A stretch of DNA of 64,000 nt from Aerobium sp039839275 (GTDB lineage: Bacteria > Pseudomonadota > Alphaproteobacteria > Rhizobiales > Rhizobiaceae). A model generated the notes under the pieces. That model searched no databases. It was not told the origin of the DNA and was given only the letters and a program-made list of their open reading frames with translations. Positions 18,259 to 26,281 of this stretch are shown here, in pieces (position 1 is the first letter of the stretch; each line of letters begins with the position of its first letter). Location of the stretch: the NCBI RefSeq assembly GCF_039839275.1, contig NZ_JBDOQP010000003.1, positions 248,001-312,000 on the forward strand, read 5' to 3'. Both the position numbers and the translations under genes were made by a program.

Positions 18259-18336
18259 GACCCACCTCGACCTCACCATCGCGCCAAAACAAAATCCCCT
18301 AAACGGGACCTAAATGGCTGACCGCCCTCTCCGAAA

Positions 18337-19926
18337 TTACGAGGGTCCCCAGATTTTCCCTAGTCTCAGTTCTGGCCAAAGCGCCCTATGGGCAATGATC
18401 CATGACGATGAATCAAAAGTGTTATCACCCCGATAGGACCAGTGCTGAGTGAACGACTTCGAGTCGCGCCCGGGCTCTCGGAATGATTGACCAACAATCC
18501 CCACTCGAAATAAATCATCTAATATCTTTGATAATGTATACTTGGTTGTCATCATCTTCATTGTTTGGTCTCTATCCGCCTTATTTGCCCAGTTTCTTTC
18601 AAATGCAGAAATTCGGAAATGTCGCTCAAAGCCAAGGAGCCCCTTCTTAATAGCTTGTATCTCCTGAGCAGCATATTCAACGGAAAGCTCTTCTGCTTTC
18701 TCCCTCCAGGCCGCCGCGCTGTAGTTCGCAATAATTCTATCAATCACGGGTGCACCAAAGTATATTTCGTTACTATGAGACTGCGACGCAGCCTCCCCGA
18801 ACAATAGAACAAGGTCTCTCGGGTTACACCAGGTCGTCTCCACGATAAAATCTTTCGGAGTCATACCAAACAAGTCTCGATGAAAATACTTTTCGAGTAT
18901 GTTTTCGGTCTCCGGAAAGCGTGATATCGTCTCGGAAGCGCGTATTTTCTTCTCCAGAAGACGTATTATTGGCCAGTCTCCACCGCTTGTTTTAGCGAAC
19001 CAGCGGAGCTCGCGCCCACGATCAGCCAAGATCTTGTTGATCTCGTGCGTGGGAGCGTTAAGCGCATGCAGCACCTCAGAACGCGCCGCCGCAACAATGT
19101 AAATTGGTTTATGCTCATCGATGAAAAAAGAATTTAATCTATCGATCGCGACGAGAAGATCTCTAATAAGTATTACATCTCTCTTGTGGGTCACTCTCGA
19201 CGCGAATGATAGATTTAATTCGTCAAAAAATATATATACACCGCCACCCGATTCAAAACCCAGGCTTTTTAATAGCCGCATCGACTGCTCGACAACATAA
19301 TTTACGGGAAATTCCCTCTCCTTCTCGGATAGTGGCCCCCTAATGTCTGCATCTATATATTTTGATTTAAATTTATACTTTCCACCCTTAAGAGCAGCCG
19401 AGAGCCAACTGAGGAGTCCTTTATTGTCCTCCCCATCGTAAAATCGCTTCATTAGTTCGCAGAATACCGCGACATCTTTATGACTTGAGAATGATATTCT
19501 ATTCTCCTCAATTATTTTTGATATTTGCCTGAGAATGAATATCATCCACACATCGACCGCGCTCTCGTTGTGGACATCCACATCTTTTTGCTCAAAAATG
19601 TGTATTCCCGACATACTCCTTATCTTTTCCCTCTCAATGTCTGATATTTCCGTCGAGAAAGAAATAAACCTGTTTATACAACCACTATCGGACGTTTTTA
19701 GCTGAATATACCGTAGAATAGAAGTTTTTCCTGCGCCCTTTACTCCGTGAACAAAGAACCTATCCCCCTTAATGAATTCCTCCACGCTGATTCCAGCCGG
19801 CTCAACAAAAGACTGCCTAAAATGCTCAACATCGAGCGGATTTCGTGTGTTAACCTCATATCGAGCATCGACATTGCCAAAGCGCAACTGTTTGAGTGGA
19901 AGACGCAAGTTTGGCGTTTTTGCCAT
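18337..19926 (-). CDS. P-loop ATPase, Sll1717-type, putative defence protein
   Basis: A 529-residue ATPase: Walker A at residues 61-69 (GVKGAGKTS) and Walker B at about 229-237 (VYIFFDELN), with a sensor-like arginine in AARSEV near residue 300. The rest is helical and charged. Layout matches STAND-like P-loop proteins annotated as Sll1717 family, often in defence islands. The gene is AT-rich and its codon use differs sharply from the GC-rich flanks, showing separate transfer. It stands alone between an IS remnant and a non-coding stretch. No effector domain is recognised. Confidence 0.7.
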   Translation of the reverse strand: MAKTPNLRLPLKQLRFGNVDARYEVNTRNPLDVEHFRQSFVEPAGISVEEFIKGDRFFVHGVKGAGKTSILRYIQLKTSDSGCINRFISFSTEISDIEREKIRSMSGIHIFEQKDVDVHNESAVDVWMIFILRQISKIIEENRISFSSHKDVAVFCELMKRFYDGEDNKGLLSWLSAALKGGKYKFKSKYIDADIRGPLSEKEREFPVNYVVEQSMRLLKSLGFESGGGVYIFFDELNLSFASRVTHKRDVILIRDLLVAIDRLNSFFIDEHKPIYIVAAARSEVLHALNAPTHEINKILADRGRELRWFAKTSGGDWPIIRLLEKKIRASETISRFPETENILEKYFHRDLFGMTPKDFIVETTWCNPRDLVLLFGEAASQSHSNEIYFGAPVIDRIIANYSAAAWREKAEELSVEYAAQEIQAIKKGLLGFERHFRISAFERNWANKADRDQTMKMMTTKYTLSKILDDLFRVGIVGQSFREPGRDSKSFTQHWSYRGDNTFDSSSWIIAHRALWPELRLGKIWGPS

Positions 19927-20261
19927 TAGTAAATTCCCCCGCGACTGTTTCGGAATCGAAATACCGTTCTTGACTGGCTGTTACTAGAACACACTCTCTA
20001 GGGCGGCCGCAATCGGAAGCAGCTTGCAGCCCTCGAATAGCCTAGCGTATGCTCAAGCGAGCAGCACTAGACTATGAAAAGGCGCGCATCACCTTTAATA
20101 CAATTCCAGGCTTCGTGATGCAGCTTCCAGGGGATGCCTTGCATCAGTTCAAGCCGGCGCAGGTGTAGAAGGGTGAACGCGAGAGAGCCCTTTGAAATAG
20201 TATCTAGACTAGACGACGTCACCCGCACGGCGCGGTATAAGGAATGCCTTTAGGATAGACT
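19927..20261. other. Intergenic region, 335 bp
   Basis: Separates two divergent genes (18337-19926 minus, 20262 plus) and should hold both promoters. It contains no convincing coding frame. I see no named operator or RNA gene. Confidence 0.4.
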
Positions 20262-21041
20262 ATGAGCGTTGAAGACTTAATACGATATTGGGGAGAATTT
20301 GACGTCAAAGGGGATCCCCTGGTTCATCCGCAAGACGCTGACCAGATACTCAACGACCCACAAGTATACGAGGACGAAACAGAAACCCCAGAGGGATGGA
20401 TGGTGGCATCCCAATTACCGGGAGTTCACCTTGGTCTGCTGCCAACACCCTACACAGGAAACCTTCGCAAGGCTGATATCTTCATCCTGATGCTCAATCC
20501 CGGCTTGGCAGCGGTGGATTTCTACGCTGAACGACAGCAAGATTATCGTGATCGATTAGTCAGAAATATACGGCAAGAGAATCTCGACGAGGACGCCTAC
20601 CCCTTCTTTGCGCTCGATCCACGGTTCTGCTGGAGTGGCGCCTACAAATGGTGGATGGGCAAGCTGGAGAAAACGATCCAAGCGATAGCCCGACAGAGAG
20701 CCATTGGTTTCGTAGATGCTACACAAGAACTCGCCCGGCGACTGGCAGTAGTTGAGTTGTTTCCCTACCACTCAAAGAGCTTCGGGATGCATCGAGTTCT
20801 CGCAGAACTCCCCTCTGCGGTTCACGCCCGCGCCGCCACAGATGGTTTAGCACAGTTGCCTGATCGCCTAATTATTATCACCCGACAAGTTGGGGCTTGG
20901 GACCTCGCTGATGCCGATCACATCGTGCGCTATAAAAACGGCCAGGCGCGAGGAGCATCGCTATCCCCCAACTCATTGGGAGGACAAAGGATCATCGAAC
21001 GAATGACCGAGAACTTATCGTTAACTTCCAGGGGCTTTTGA
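20262..21041 (+). CDS. Hypothetical protein, possible uracil-DNA-glycosylase-like fold
   Basis: A 259-residue protein. It carries DIFILMLNPGL (residues 72-82), VVELFPYHS (163-171) and a strand LIIITRQVGAWDL near 203-215. The order (a strand ending LNPG, a middle hydrophobic-Pro motif, a late strand then a small residue and W) is reminiscent of the UDG superfamily core, but key residues cannot be matched with certainty. Start ATG 20262 follows AGGAT. It stands upstream of, and convergent with, the M15-like gene. Confidence 0.5.
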   Translation: MSVEDLIRYWGEFDVKGDPLVHPQDADQILNDPQVYEDETETPEGWMVASQLPGVHLGLLPTPYTGNLRKADIFILMLNPGLAAVDFYAERQQDYRDRLVRNIRQENLDEDAYPFFALDPRFCWSGAYKWWMGKLEKTIQAIARQRAIGFVDATQELARRLAVVELFPYHSKSFGMHRVLAELPSAVHARAATDGLAQLPDRLIIITRQVGAWDLADADHIVRYKNGQARGASLSPNSLGGQRIIERMTENLSLTSRGF

Positions 21042-21058
21042 GCCGTATTGAACACCTC

Positions 21059-21664
21059 TCACACTATTCCGCTCCACCATTCCTCATGCGAACCTTCATG
21101 GTTCGCCATGCCAGGCTTCGTGAGGCAGTGACGAGGCCACGCGTAGCTGTCGATCTGGCGTCGCGGCCGCTCGTGCCAGTTGACGTTGAACGCCCAGTAG
21201 CGCGGGAAGAAGTAGAGGCTCGAATAGGGCAAGTGGTCGTGAATCCACCACGCCAGTTTCTGCCAGTCCCCTTTTCCTTGGAAGCTGTTCCAGAACGACG
21301 GCACGACGACGCAGGCGGTCGCTCCCATGCAGCCGTCGACGTCGCGCATGTCCCAGATGTGATGCGCGGCATTTGCCTCGTTTGAGGCGCAGTTGTAGCG
21401 GCGCTCGTTGCCGAGGCCGTTGACCTCCCTCGAGCGATAGGCAGAACGGATGGCGATGCGGCCGAACGCGTCCTGGAGCGGCTCGAGCAGTTCCTCGCAG
21501 AGCTTCGCGCCGGCCTTGATGGCGAGATCGGGGTCGTCAGGAATGTTCGAGAGGCCGTGGATTGCGGCAATATCGGAGTAGAGGAAGTCGCGCATGAAGA
21601 ACGACTTTGAGAGTTGAACGCGCCCGAACTCCGTGAGCGCATCGACGGATGTCGGCTTCTTCAT
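21059..21664 (-). CDS. Peptidase M15-like (D-Ala-D-Ala carboxypeptidase fold) protein
   Basis: A 201-residue cytoplasmic-looking protein without a signal peptide. RIAIRSAYRSREVN (residues 69-82) and HHIWDMRD (near 102-109), with IHDHL later, resemble the Ser/Arg, His-Asp and His positions of M15_3 metallopeptidases. Its start at 21664 lies 126 bp from hsdM, divergently. Related proteins may accompany restriction loci in this bacterial group, but that is memory-based inference. A true peptidoglycan role is doubtful because export signals are lacking. Confidence 0.55.
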   Translation of the reverse strand: MKKPTSVDALTEFGRVQLSKSFFMRDFLYSDIAAIHGLSNIPDDPDLAIKAGAKLCEELLEPLQDAFGRIAIRSAYRSREVNGLGNERRYNCASNEANAAHHIWDMRDVDGCMGATACVVVPSFWNSFQGKGDWQKLAWWIHDHLPYSSLYFFPRYWAFNVNWHERPRRQIDSYAWPRHCLTKPGMANHEGSHEEWWSGIV

Positions 21665-21789
21665 GGGTTCAGGCGCGCGGTTGCGCCCCCTGCTGCGAGC
21701 ACAATGTCGGATCTCATCCCCTACCCCTTTTGATTTCCACCATGCTTAGCCTAGGTTGGCCGCGCTTCAGGAATCAAGAGTTCGAATTT

Positions 21790-23364
21790 ATGATCACAGG
21801 TGAACTGCGCTCGAAGGTCGACCAGGTCTGGAATGCGTTCTGGGCCGGCGGCATTGCGAACCCGATCGAGGTGATCGAGCAAATCACTTATCTCCTCTTC
21901 ATGCGTGGACTCGACCAGGCCGATCTGCTCGAGGAAAACCGCTCCACACGCACCGGGCAGGCGATGCGGCGGCGTATCTTTCCTGAAGGCAAAGACGGAA
22001 TCGGCGCCGATGGTGGCGTCGCCTATAGCGAGATGCGCTGGTCGCGGCTCAAGAACAAGCCGTCGGCGGAGATGTTCGAGATCGTCGCCGATCACATCTT
22101 TCCGTTTCTGCGCGCCATGGCTGAGGATGGCAGCGCGCACGCCGCTCACATGAAGGGCGCGCGCTTCACCATTCCCACCCCCGCTCTGCTTACCAAGGTC
22201 GTCGACCTGCTCGACGGTATCCCGATGCAGGATCGGGATACGAAGGGTGACCTCTACGAATACATGCTCGGCAAGATCGCGTCGGCGGGCCAGAACGGTC
22301 AGTTCCGCACACCGCGCCACATCATCGCGCTGATGGTCGAGATGACGGCGCCGACGCCCAAGGACGTGATCTGCGATCCGGCGTGCGGCACGTGCGGCTT
22401 CCTGGTGGCTGCCGGCGAGTATCTGCACGACAACCATCCGAAGCTGTTCATCGATCCAGGCAGCCGTGATCATTTCCACGATGAGATGTTTCACGGCTTC
22501 GATTTCGACCAGACCATGCTGCGCATCGGCTCCATGAACATGACACTGCACGGGGTCGAGCGACCGGACATACGCTATCGCGACAGCCTGGCCCAGGAGC
22601 ATGGCGACGAGGCCGACCGCTACTCTTTGGTGCTGGCAAACCCTCCCTTCGCCGGCTCGCTCGACTACGACACCACAGCGAAAGACCTGCTGCAGATCGT
22701 CAAGACCAAGAAAACCGAGCTCCTGTTCATGGCGCTGTTAATAAAGCTCCTGAAACCCGGCGGCCGCGCCGCGGTAATCGTGCCCGACGGCGTCCTGTTC
22801 GGCTCCTCCACCGCCCACAAGGCGATCCGCAAGATGCTGGTCGAGGATCACCGGCTCGACGGCATCGTCAAATTGCCCTCCGGCGTGTTCCGGCCCTATG
22901 CCGGCGTTTCGACGGCGATCGTGCTATTCACCAAGACCAACTCCGGCGGCACCGACCATGTCTGGTTCTACGACCTCCGAGCCGACGGCTTTTCGCTCGA
23001 CGACAAGCGCACGGCGCTGCTCGCGGCCGAAAAGCTGGGGCCGACGCCCGGCCACAGGGAGGCCGGTCACTTCGTCAACCTGACGCTCACCGACGAGGAG
23101 TTGGCGAAGAACAACCTGCCCGACATCGCCGCGCGCTGGGGCGAGCGCCAGGGCAAAGAGCGTGAGCGCCCGCGCACGGCGCAGAGCTTCTGTGTGCCGA
23201 AGGCAGAGATCGCGGAGGCCGGCTATGACCTCTCGATCACACGCTACAAGGAGGTAGTCCAAGAGACGGTCGAACACCGGGCGCCGAAGGAGATCATCGC
23301 GGAACTGCTGGCGCTGGAGAAGGAGATCGCCGAGGGGCTGAAGGAACTGGAGGCAATGCTGTGA
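21790..23364 (+). CDS. hsdM: Type I restriction-modification DNA methyltransferase subunit
   Basis: A 524-residue N6-adenine methyltransferase. An HsdM_N helical domain occupies about residues 1-135. The SAM-binding motif DPACGTCGF is at about 197-205 and the catalytic NPPF at about 288-291, with PGGRAAVIVPDG following. The start ATG 21790 (MITGELRSKVDQVW) is where family similarity begins; the frame extends upstream to 21649 without such features. The stop overlaps the hsdS start as GTGA, so translation is coupled. Confidence 0.95.
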   Translation: MITGELRSKVDQVWNAFWAGGIANPIEVIEQITYLLFMRGLDQADLLEENRSTRTGQAMRRRIFPEGKDGIGADGGVAYSEMRWSRLKNKPSAEMFEIVADHIFPFLRAMAEDGSAHAAHMKGARFTIPTPALLTKVVDLLDGIPMQDRDTKGDLYEYMLGKIASAGQNGQFRTPRHIIALMVEMTAPTPKDVICDPACGTCGFLVAAGEYLHDNHPKLFIDPGSRDHFHDEMFHGFDFDQTMLRIGSMNMTLHGVERPDIRYRDSLAQEHGDEADRYSLVLANPPFAGSLDYDTTAKDLLQIVKTKKTELLFMALLIKLLKPGGRAAVIVPDGVLFGSSTAHKAIRKMLVEDHRLDGIVKLPSGVFRPYAGVSTAIVLFTKTNSGGTDHVWFYDLRADGFSLDDKRTALLAAEKLGPTPGHREAGHFVNLTLTDEELAKNNLPDIAARWGERQGKERERPRTAQSFCVPKAEIAEAGYDLSITRYKEVVQETVEHRAPKEIIAELLALEKEIAEGLKELEAML

Positions 23365-24440
23365 ATCGACTAACCACTCTCGGCGGGGTGTGCGAGTTTA
23401 GATACGGCAAATCTCTGCCAGCGCAACTTCGGCAACCAGGCATCGCCACCGTCTATGGTTCAAATGGACCAGTTGGCACGCATGTCGAGAGCCTGCTTGA
23501 TGGGCCGGCCATCATTGTCGGACGGAAAGGTTCCTACGGAGAAGTGCATTATGCCGATGGCCCGCTATGGCCAATAGATACGACCTACTTTGTGGACCAA
23601 ACAGCCACGGATTGCTATCTCCGATGGCTATTCCATCTTCTGAAATTTCTGCCGCTCAACACTCTAAACAAGTCGGCTGCCATCCCAGGTCTGAACCGCG
23701 AAGACGCATATCGACAACCAATAAAGGTGCCGCCCCTCTCCGAGCAACGGCGTATCGCGGCGATCCTGGACAAGGCGGAAACGCTGCGCCGCAAGCGCCA
23801 GCGTGCCATCGACCTGCTCGACTGCCTCACGCAGTCGATCTTTGTTGACCACTTCGCAGGTGAAGAGAACCGCAAGGTGCCCATTGGCGAGCTTTGCACG
23901 ATAAGCAGCGGCTCAACTCCGAAAAGAGATGACCCCGATAACTATGGCGGCAACATTCCGTGGATTAAGACCGGGGAGGTGAACGGAGGGATTGTCGAGC
24001 GTAGCGATGAGACCGTTACGGAGAAAGGAGCTCGTTCGGCGCGACTCAAGCGGTATCCAATAGGCACGATTTTGATCGCGATGTATGGCCAGGGTGCCAC
24101 GAGAGGGCGGGCTGCAATCCTCGGCATCGAAGCTACGATCAACCAAGCCTGCGCCGCCATCAACGTGGGGCCAGAGATTCGCGCGGATTTCCTGTTCCAT
24201 CAACTCCGAGGCGCATACGGTAGGCTGAGAGATCTTGGTCGAGGTGGCAACCAACCAAACCTGAACGGCGAACTCATTCGAGGCTTTGAAGTAATCGTGC
24301 CGACTATTGTTGAACAGGATCGATATGTCGCTGCCGTCAGAGGTATTGCCTCTCAAATTGAGCAAACACGAGGTCATGCGGCCGATGTCAGTGCCCTCTT
24401 CGTCTCCCTCCAACATCGCGCCTTCGCCGGTGAACTCTGA
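23361..24440 (+). CDS. hsdS: Type I restriction-modification specificity subunit
   Basis: A 359-residue specificity protein with two target-recognition domains. The first (about residues 1-125) ends in the conserved PPLSEQRRIAAILDKAETLRRKR helix, of which residues 126-147 form the first dimerisation coil; the second domain (from VPIGELCTISSGSTPKRD near 174) ends in VPTIVEQDRYVAAV. GTG 23361 overlaps the hsdM stop. It defines the DNA target shared by HsdM and HsdR; the target cannot be predicted by eye. Confidence 0.93.
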   Translation: MNRLTTLGGVCEFRYGKSLPAQLRQPGIATVYGSNGPVGTHVESLLDGPAIIVGRKGSYGEVHYADGPLWPIDTTYFVDQTATDCYLRWLFHLLKFLPLNTLNKSAAIPGLNREDAYRQPIKVPPLSEQRRIAAILDKAETLRRKRQRAIDLLDCLTQSIFVDHFAGEENRKVPIGELCTISSGSTPKRDDPDNYGGNIPWIKTGEVNGGIVERSDETVTEKGARSARLKRYPIGTILIAMYGQGATRGRAAILGIEATINQACAAINVGPEIRADFLFHQLRGAYGRLRDLGRGGNQPNLNGELIRGFEVIVPTIVEQDRYVAAVRGIASQIEQTRGHAADVSALFVSLQHRAFAGEL

Positions 24441-24844
24441 TGGGCGCGTCTGTTCAAATGCTCGACAAATTTGTGCATTGCGGCGCTATCTGCGCGCAGG
24501 AAGGAAGCTTTGTTGAAAAACTTGAAGCAGTTCTGCCAAAAGGCTGTGCGGTCGACGCATTTCTTCAGTTCGACGAATGGCTCTATTTAGGATCGGCTGC
24601 CAGCGGCGCGCGAAGCCGATTGTCAGATTATCTGCGACGTCAGCGCCAACGGTCGGGTAAACTAAAGCACGCCGAGCTACGCAAATGTTTGGAAGCAGGT
24701 CTCGTCGAGTTCTGGGTGCTGCCTATAGAACCGCGAGTCCGCCAGATTGATGGTTATCCAGTTGACTGGCTGCTGGGCGTTGAACACGGTCTCATAAAGA
24801 CACTGCATCCGCGAATCAACGCGCGCGAGCGTGTCCATGACTAG
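24440..24844 (+). CDS. GIY-YIG-like protein within the restriction operon
   Basis: A 134-residue protein whose ATG overlaps the hsdS stop (TGATG). It shows EWLYLGSA (residues 46-53, YIG-like), arginines at 58/60, Glu115 in VEHGLIK and Asn127 in HPRIN, an order like GIY-YIG nucleases. The first GIY strand is not clean (VDAFLQF at 38-44), so it could be an inactive or divergent member. Its place between hsdS and hsdR suggests a restriction accessory function. Confidence 0.6.
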   Translation: MGASVQMLDKFVHCGAICAQEGSFVEKLEAVLPKGCAVDAFLQFDEWLYLGSAASGARSRLSDYLRRQRQRSGKLKHAELRKCLEAGLVEFWVLPIEPRVRQIDGYPVDWLLGVEHGLIKTLHPRINARERVHD

Positions 24845-24865
24845 GCTGCGCGCGGTTTGTGCTTC

Positions 24866-25732
24866 ATGGCACCGCGCCTTATCGGGCCAGCTCTGACCAT
24901 GCCTGACGCGCTTGCCGGAACCGACTGGACCGAGCGCGAGATCGACCTGATCGTCGCCGACTATTTTGACATGCTGGCGCTCACCCTCGCAGGGCGTCCA
25001 TTCGTCAAGTCGCAGCGCAACGCCGCACTCCAGGCGCTCACCGGCCGCAGCCGCGGCTCAATCGAGTTTAAGCACCACAACATCAGTGCCGTGCTCTACC
25101 AATTGGGAATGAACTGGCTGCCAGGTTACGTGCCCCGCCACAACTTCCAGCACGCGCTGGTCGACGGCGTCGAGCGTCATCTGGCGCGGCACCCGGTGCT
25201 GTTCGAGAACCCGTCGCCTGCTGCCCCTGCTCCCGGCATGCACGAGTTGGCCGCAATCTTCTTCGAGGAGCCCCCCGTGAGAGCCTTCGAGGATGTGCCG
25301 CGCGCGCTGGAGCGGATAGTCCGGAAGTTCGATCCAGCCCTGCGCGACGCCCGCAACCGCCAGCTCGGCAACCGAGGCGAGGAGCGCGTCTTCTTCGCCG
25401 AGCAATCCGGCCTGCGCGCCCAGGGCCGCAACGACCTCGCCCGAAAAGTGCGCTGGGTCTCGGCGGAGGATGGCGACGGCGCCGGCTACGACATCCGCTC
25501 GTTCGATCCGACCGGGCGAGAGCGGCTGATCGAGGTGAAGACAACCACCGGTCACAAGCAGACCCCATTCCTGCTGTCGGAGAATGAACGCGCATTCTCG
25601 CAGGAGCGACCGGACGCATTTCGACTGGTTAGGCTCTTCGATTTCGCGCGCGAGCCACGGGCTTTCGAGCTTACGCCACCGCTGGATCAAGCGGTGCTGC
25701 TCAAGGCAGCGACCTGGAGAGCTCATTTTTAG
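24866..25732 (+). CDS. DUF3883 domain protein, nuclease-like, within the restriction operon
   Basis: About 288 residues. The N-terminal half (WTEREIDLIVADYFDML) is helical; the C-terminal DUF3883 domain includes GYDIRSFDPTGRERLIEVKTT, which fits a PD-(D/E)xK-like core (Asp in GYDI, then ExK). Start choices are ATG 24866 and ATG 24899; the second is closer to the conserved helical region. DUF3883 domains recur in restriction and defence loci. It is followed after 12 bp by the GIY-YIG gene. Confidence 0.75.
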   Translation: MAPRLIGPALTMPDALAGTDWTEREIDLIVADYFDMLALTLAGRPFVKSQRNAALQALTGRSRGSIEFKHHNISAVLYQLGMNWLPGYVPRHNFQHALVDGVERHLARHPVLFENPSPAAPAPGMHELAAIFFEEPPVRAFEDVPRALERIVRKFDPALRDARNRQLGNRGEERVFFAEQSGLRAQGRNDLARKVRWVSAEDGDGAGYDIRSFDPTGRERLIEVKTTTGHKQTPFLLSENERAFSQERPDAFRLVRLFDFAREPRAFELTPPLDQAVLLKAATWRAHF

Positions 25733-25744
25733 GGGGAGTGAACG

Positions 25745-26281
25745 ATGACAAGCGAAATTGGCACATTTCGGCTGAGCTTGCCTGGACCGATGCTGCGGCG
25801 CGGTTTCTGGCTCTATGTCTGGAAGGCCGTGACCGCGGAGGGCCAAGAGTTGCTCTATGTCGGTCGGACCGGAGACAACTCCAGCCCCAACGCATCACCA
25901 CCCTACATCCGCATGGGTCAGCACCTCGGGTCTATGAAGAACCAGAATGCTCTGCGGCGGAACCTAGTTAACCAAGGGGTCGAGCCCGAAACCTGTAACA
26001 CCTTCGAACTCGTCGCTCACGGACCGCTTCATCCGGAGGTTGTGAAGCCTAAAGACTTCGATCATTCTGACCAAGCTGTTCGCTTGCAGCTGATGGAGGA
26101 ACATTTGCCGCTGCGAAACATCGTTGGCGCAATGGAAAAGCGGCTCGAAAGAGATCTTCGAGCCGCTCGCTACTCCGTCATGAACGTCGTGAAGTGGAAG
26201 CATGACGTGGACGACGAGACTTGGGCTCCGGTTCGCTCCGCCTTCGCTAACGACTTTCCCAGACTGAAAGAGCTCGGCTAA
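25745..26281 (+). CDS. GIY-YIG nuclease-like protein within the restriction operon
   Basis: A 178-residue protein with a full-looking GIY-YIG set: GFWLYVWKA (20-28) as the GIY strand, LYVGRTGD (37-44) as YIG, Arg56, His60, Glu131 in MEKRLER and Asn147 in MNVVK. GIY-YIG enzymes cut DNA with one metal ion. GGGGGAG lies just before ATG 25745, and its stop overlaps the hsdR ATG by one base (TAATG). It may add a second nuclease or regulate restriction; function in this setting is inference. Confidence 0.65.
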   Translation: MTSEIGTFRLSLPGPMLRRGFWLYVWKAVTAEGQELLYVGRTGDNSSPNASPPYIRMGQHLGSMKNQNALRRNLVNQGVEPETCNTFELVAHGPLHPEVVKPKDFDHSDQAVRLQLMEEHLPLRNIVGAMEKRLERDLRAARYSVMNVVKWKHDVDDETWAPVRSAFANDFPRLKELG

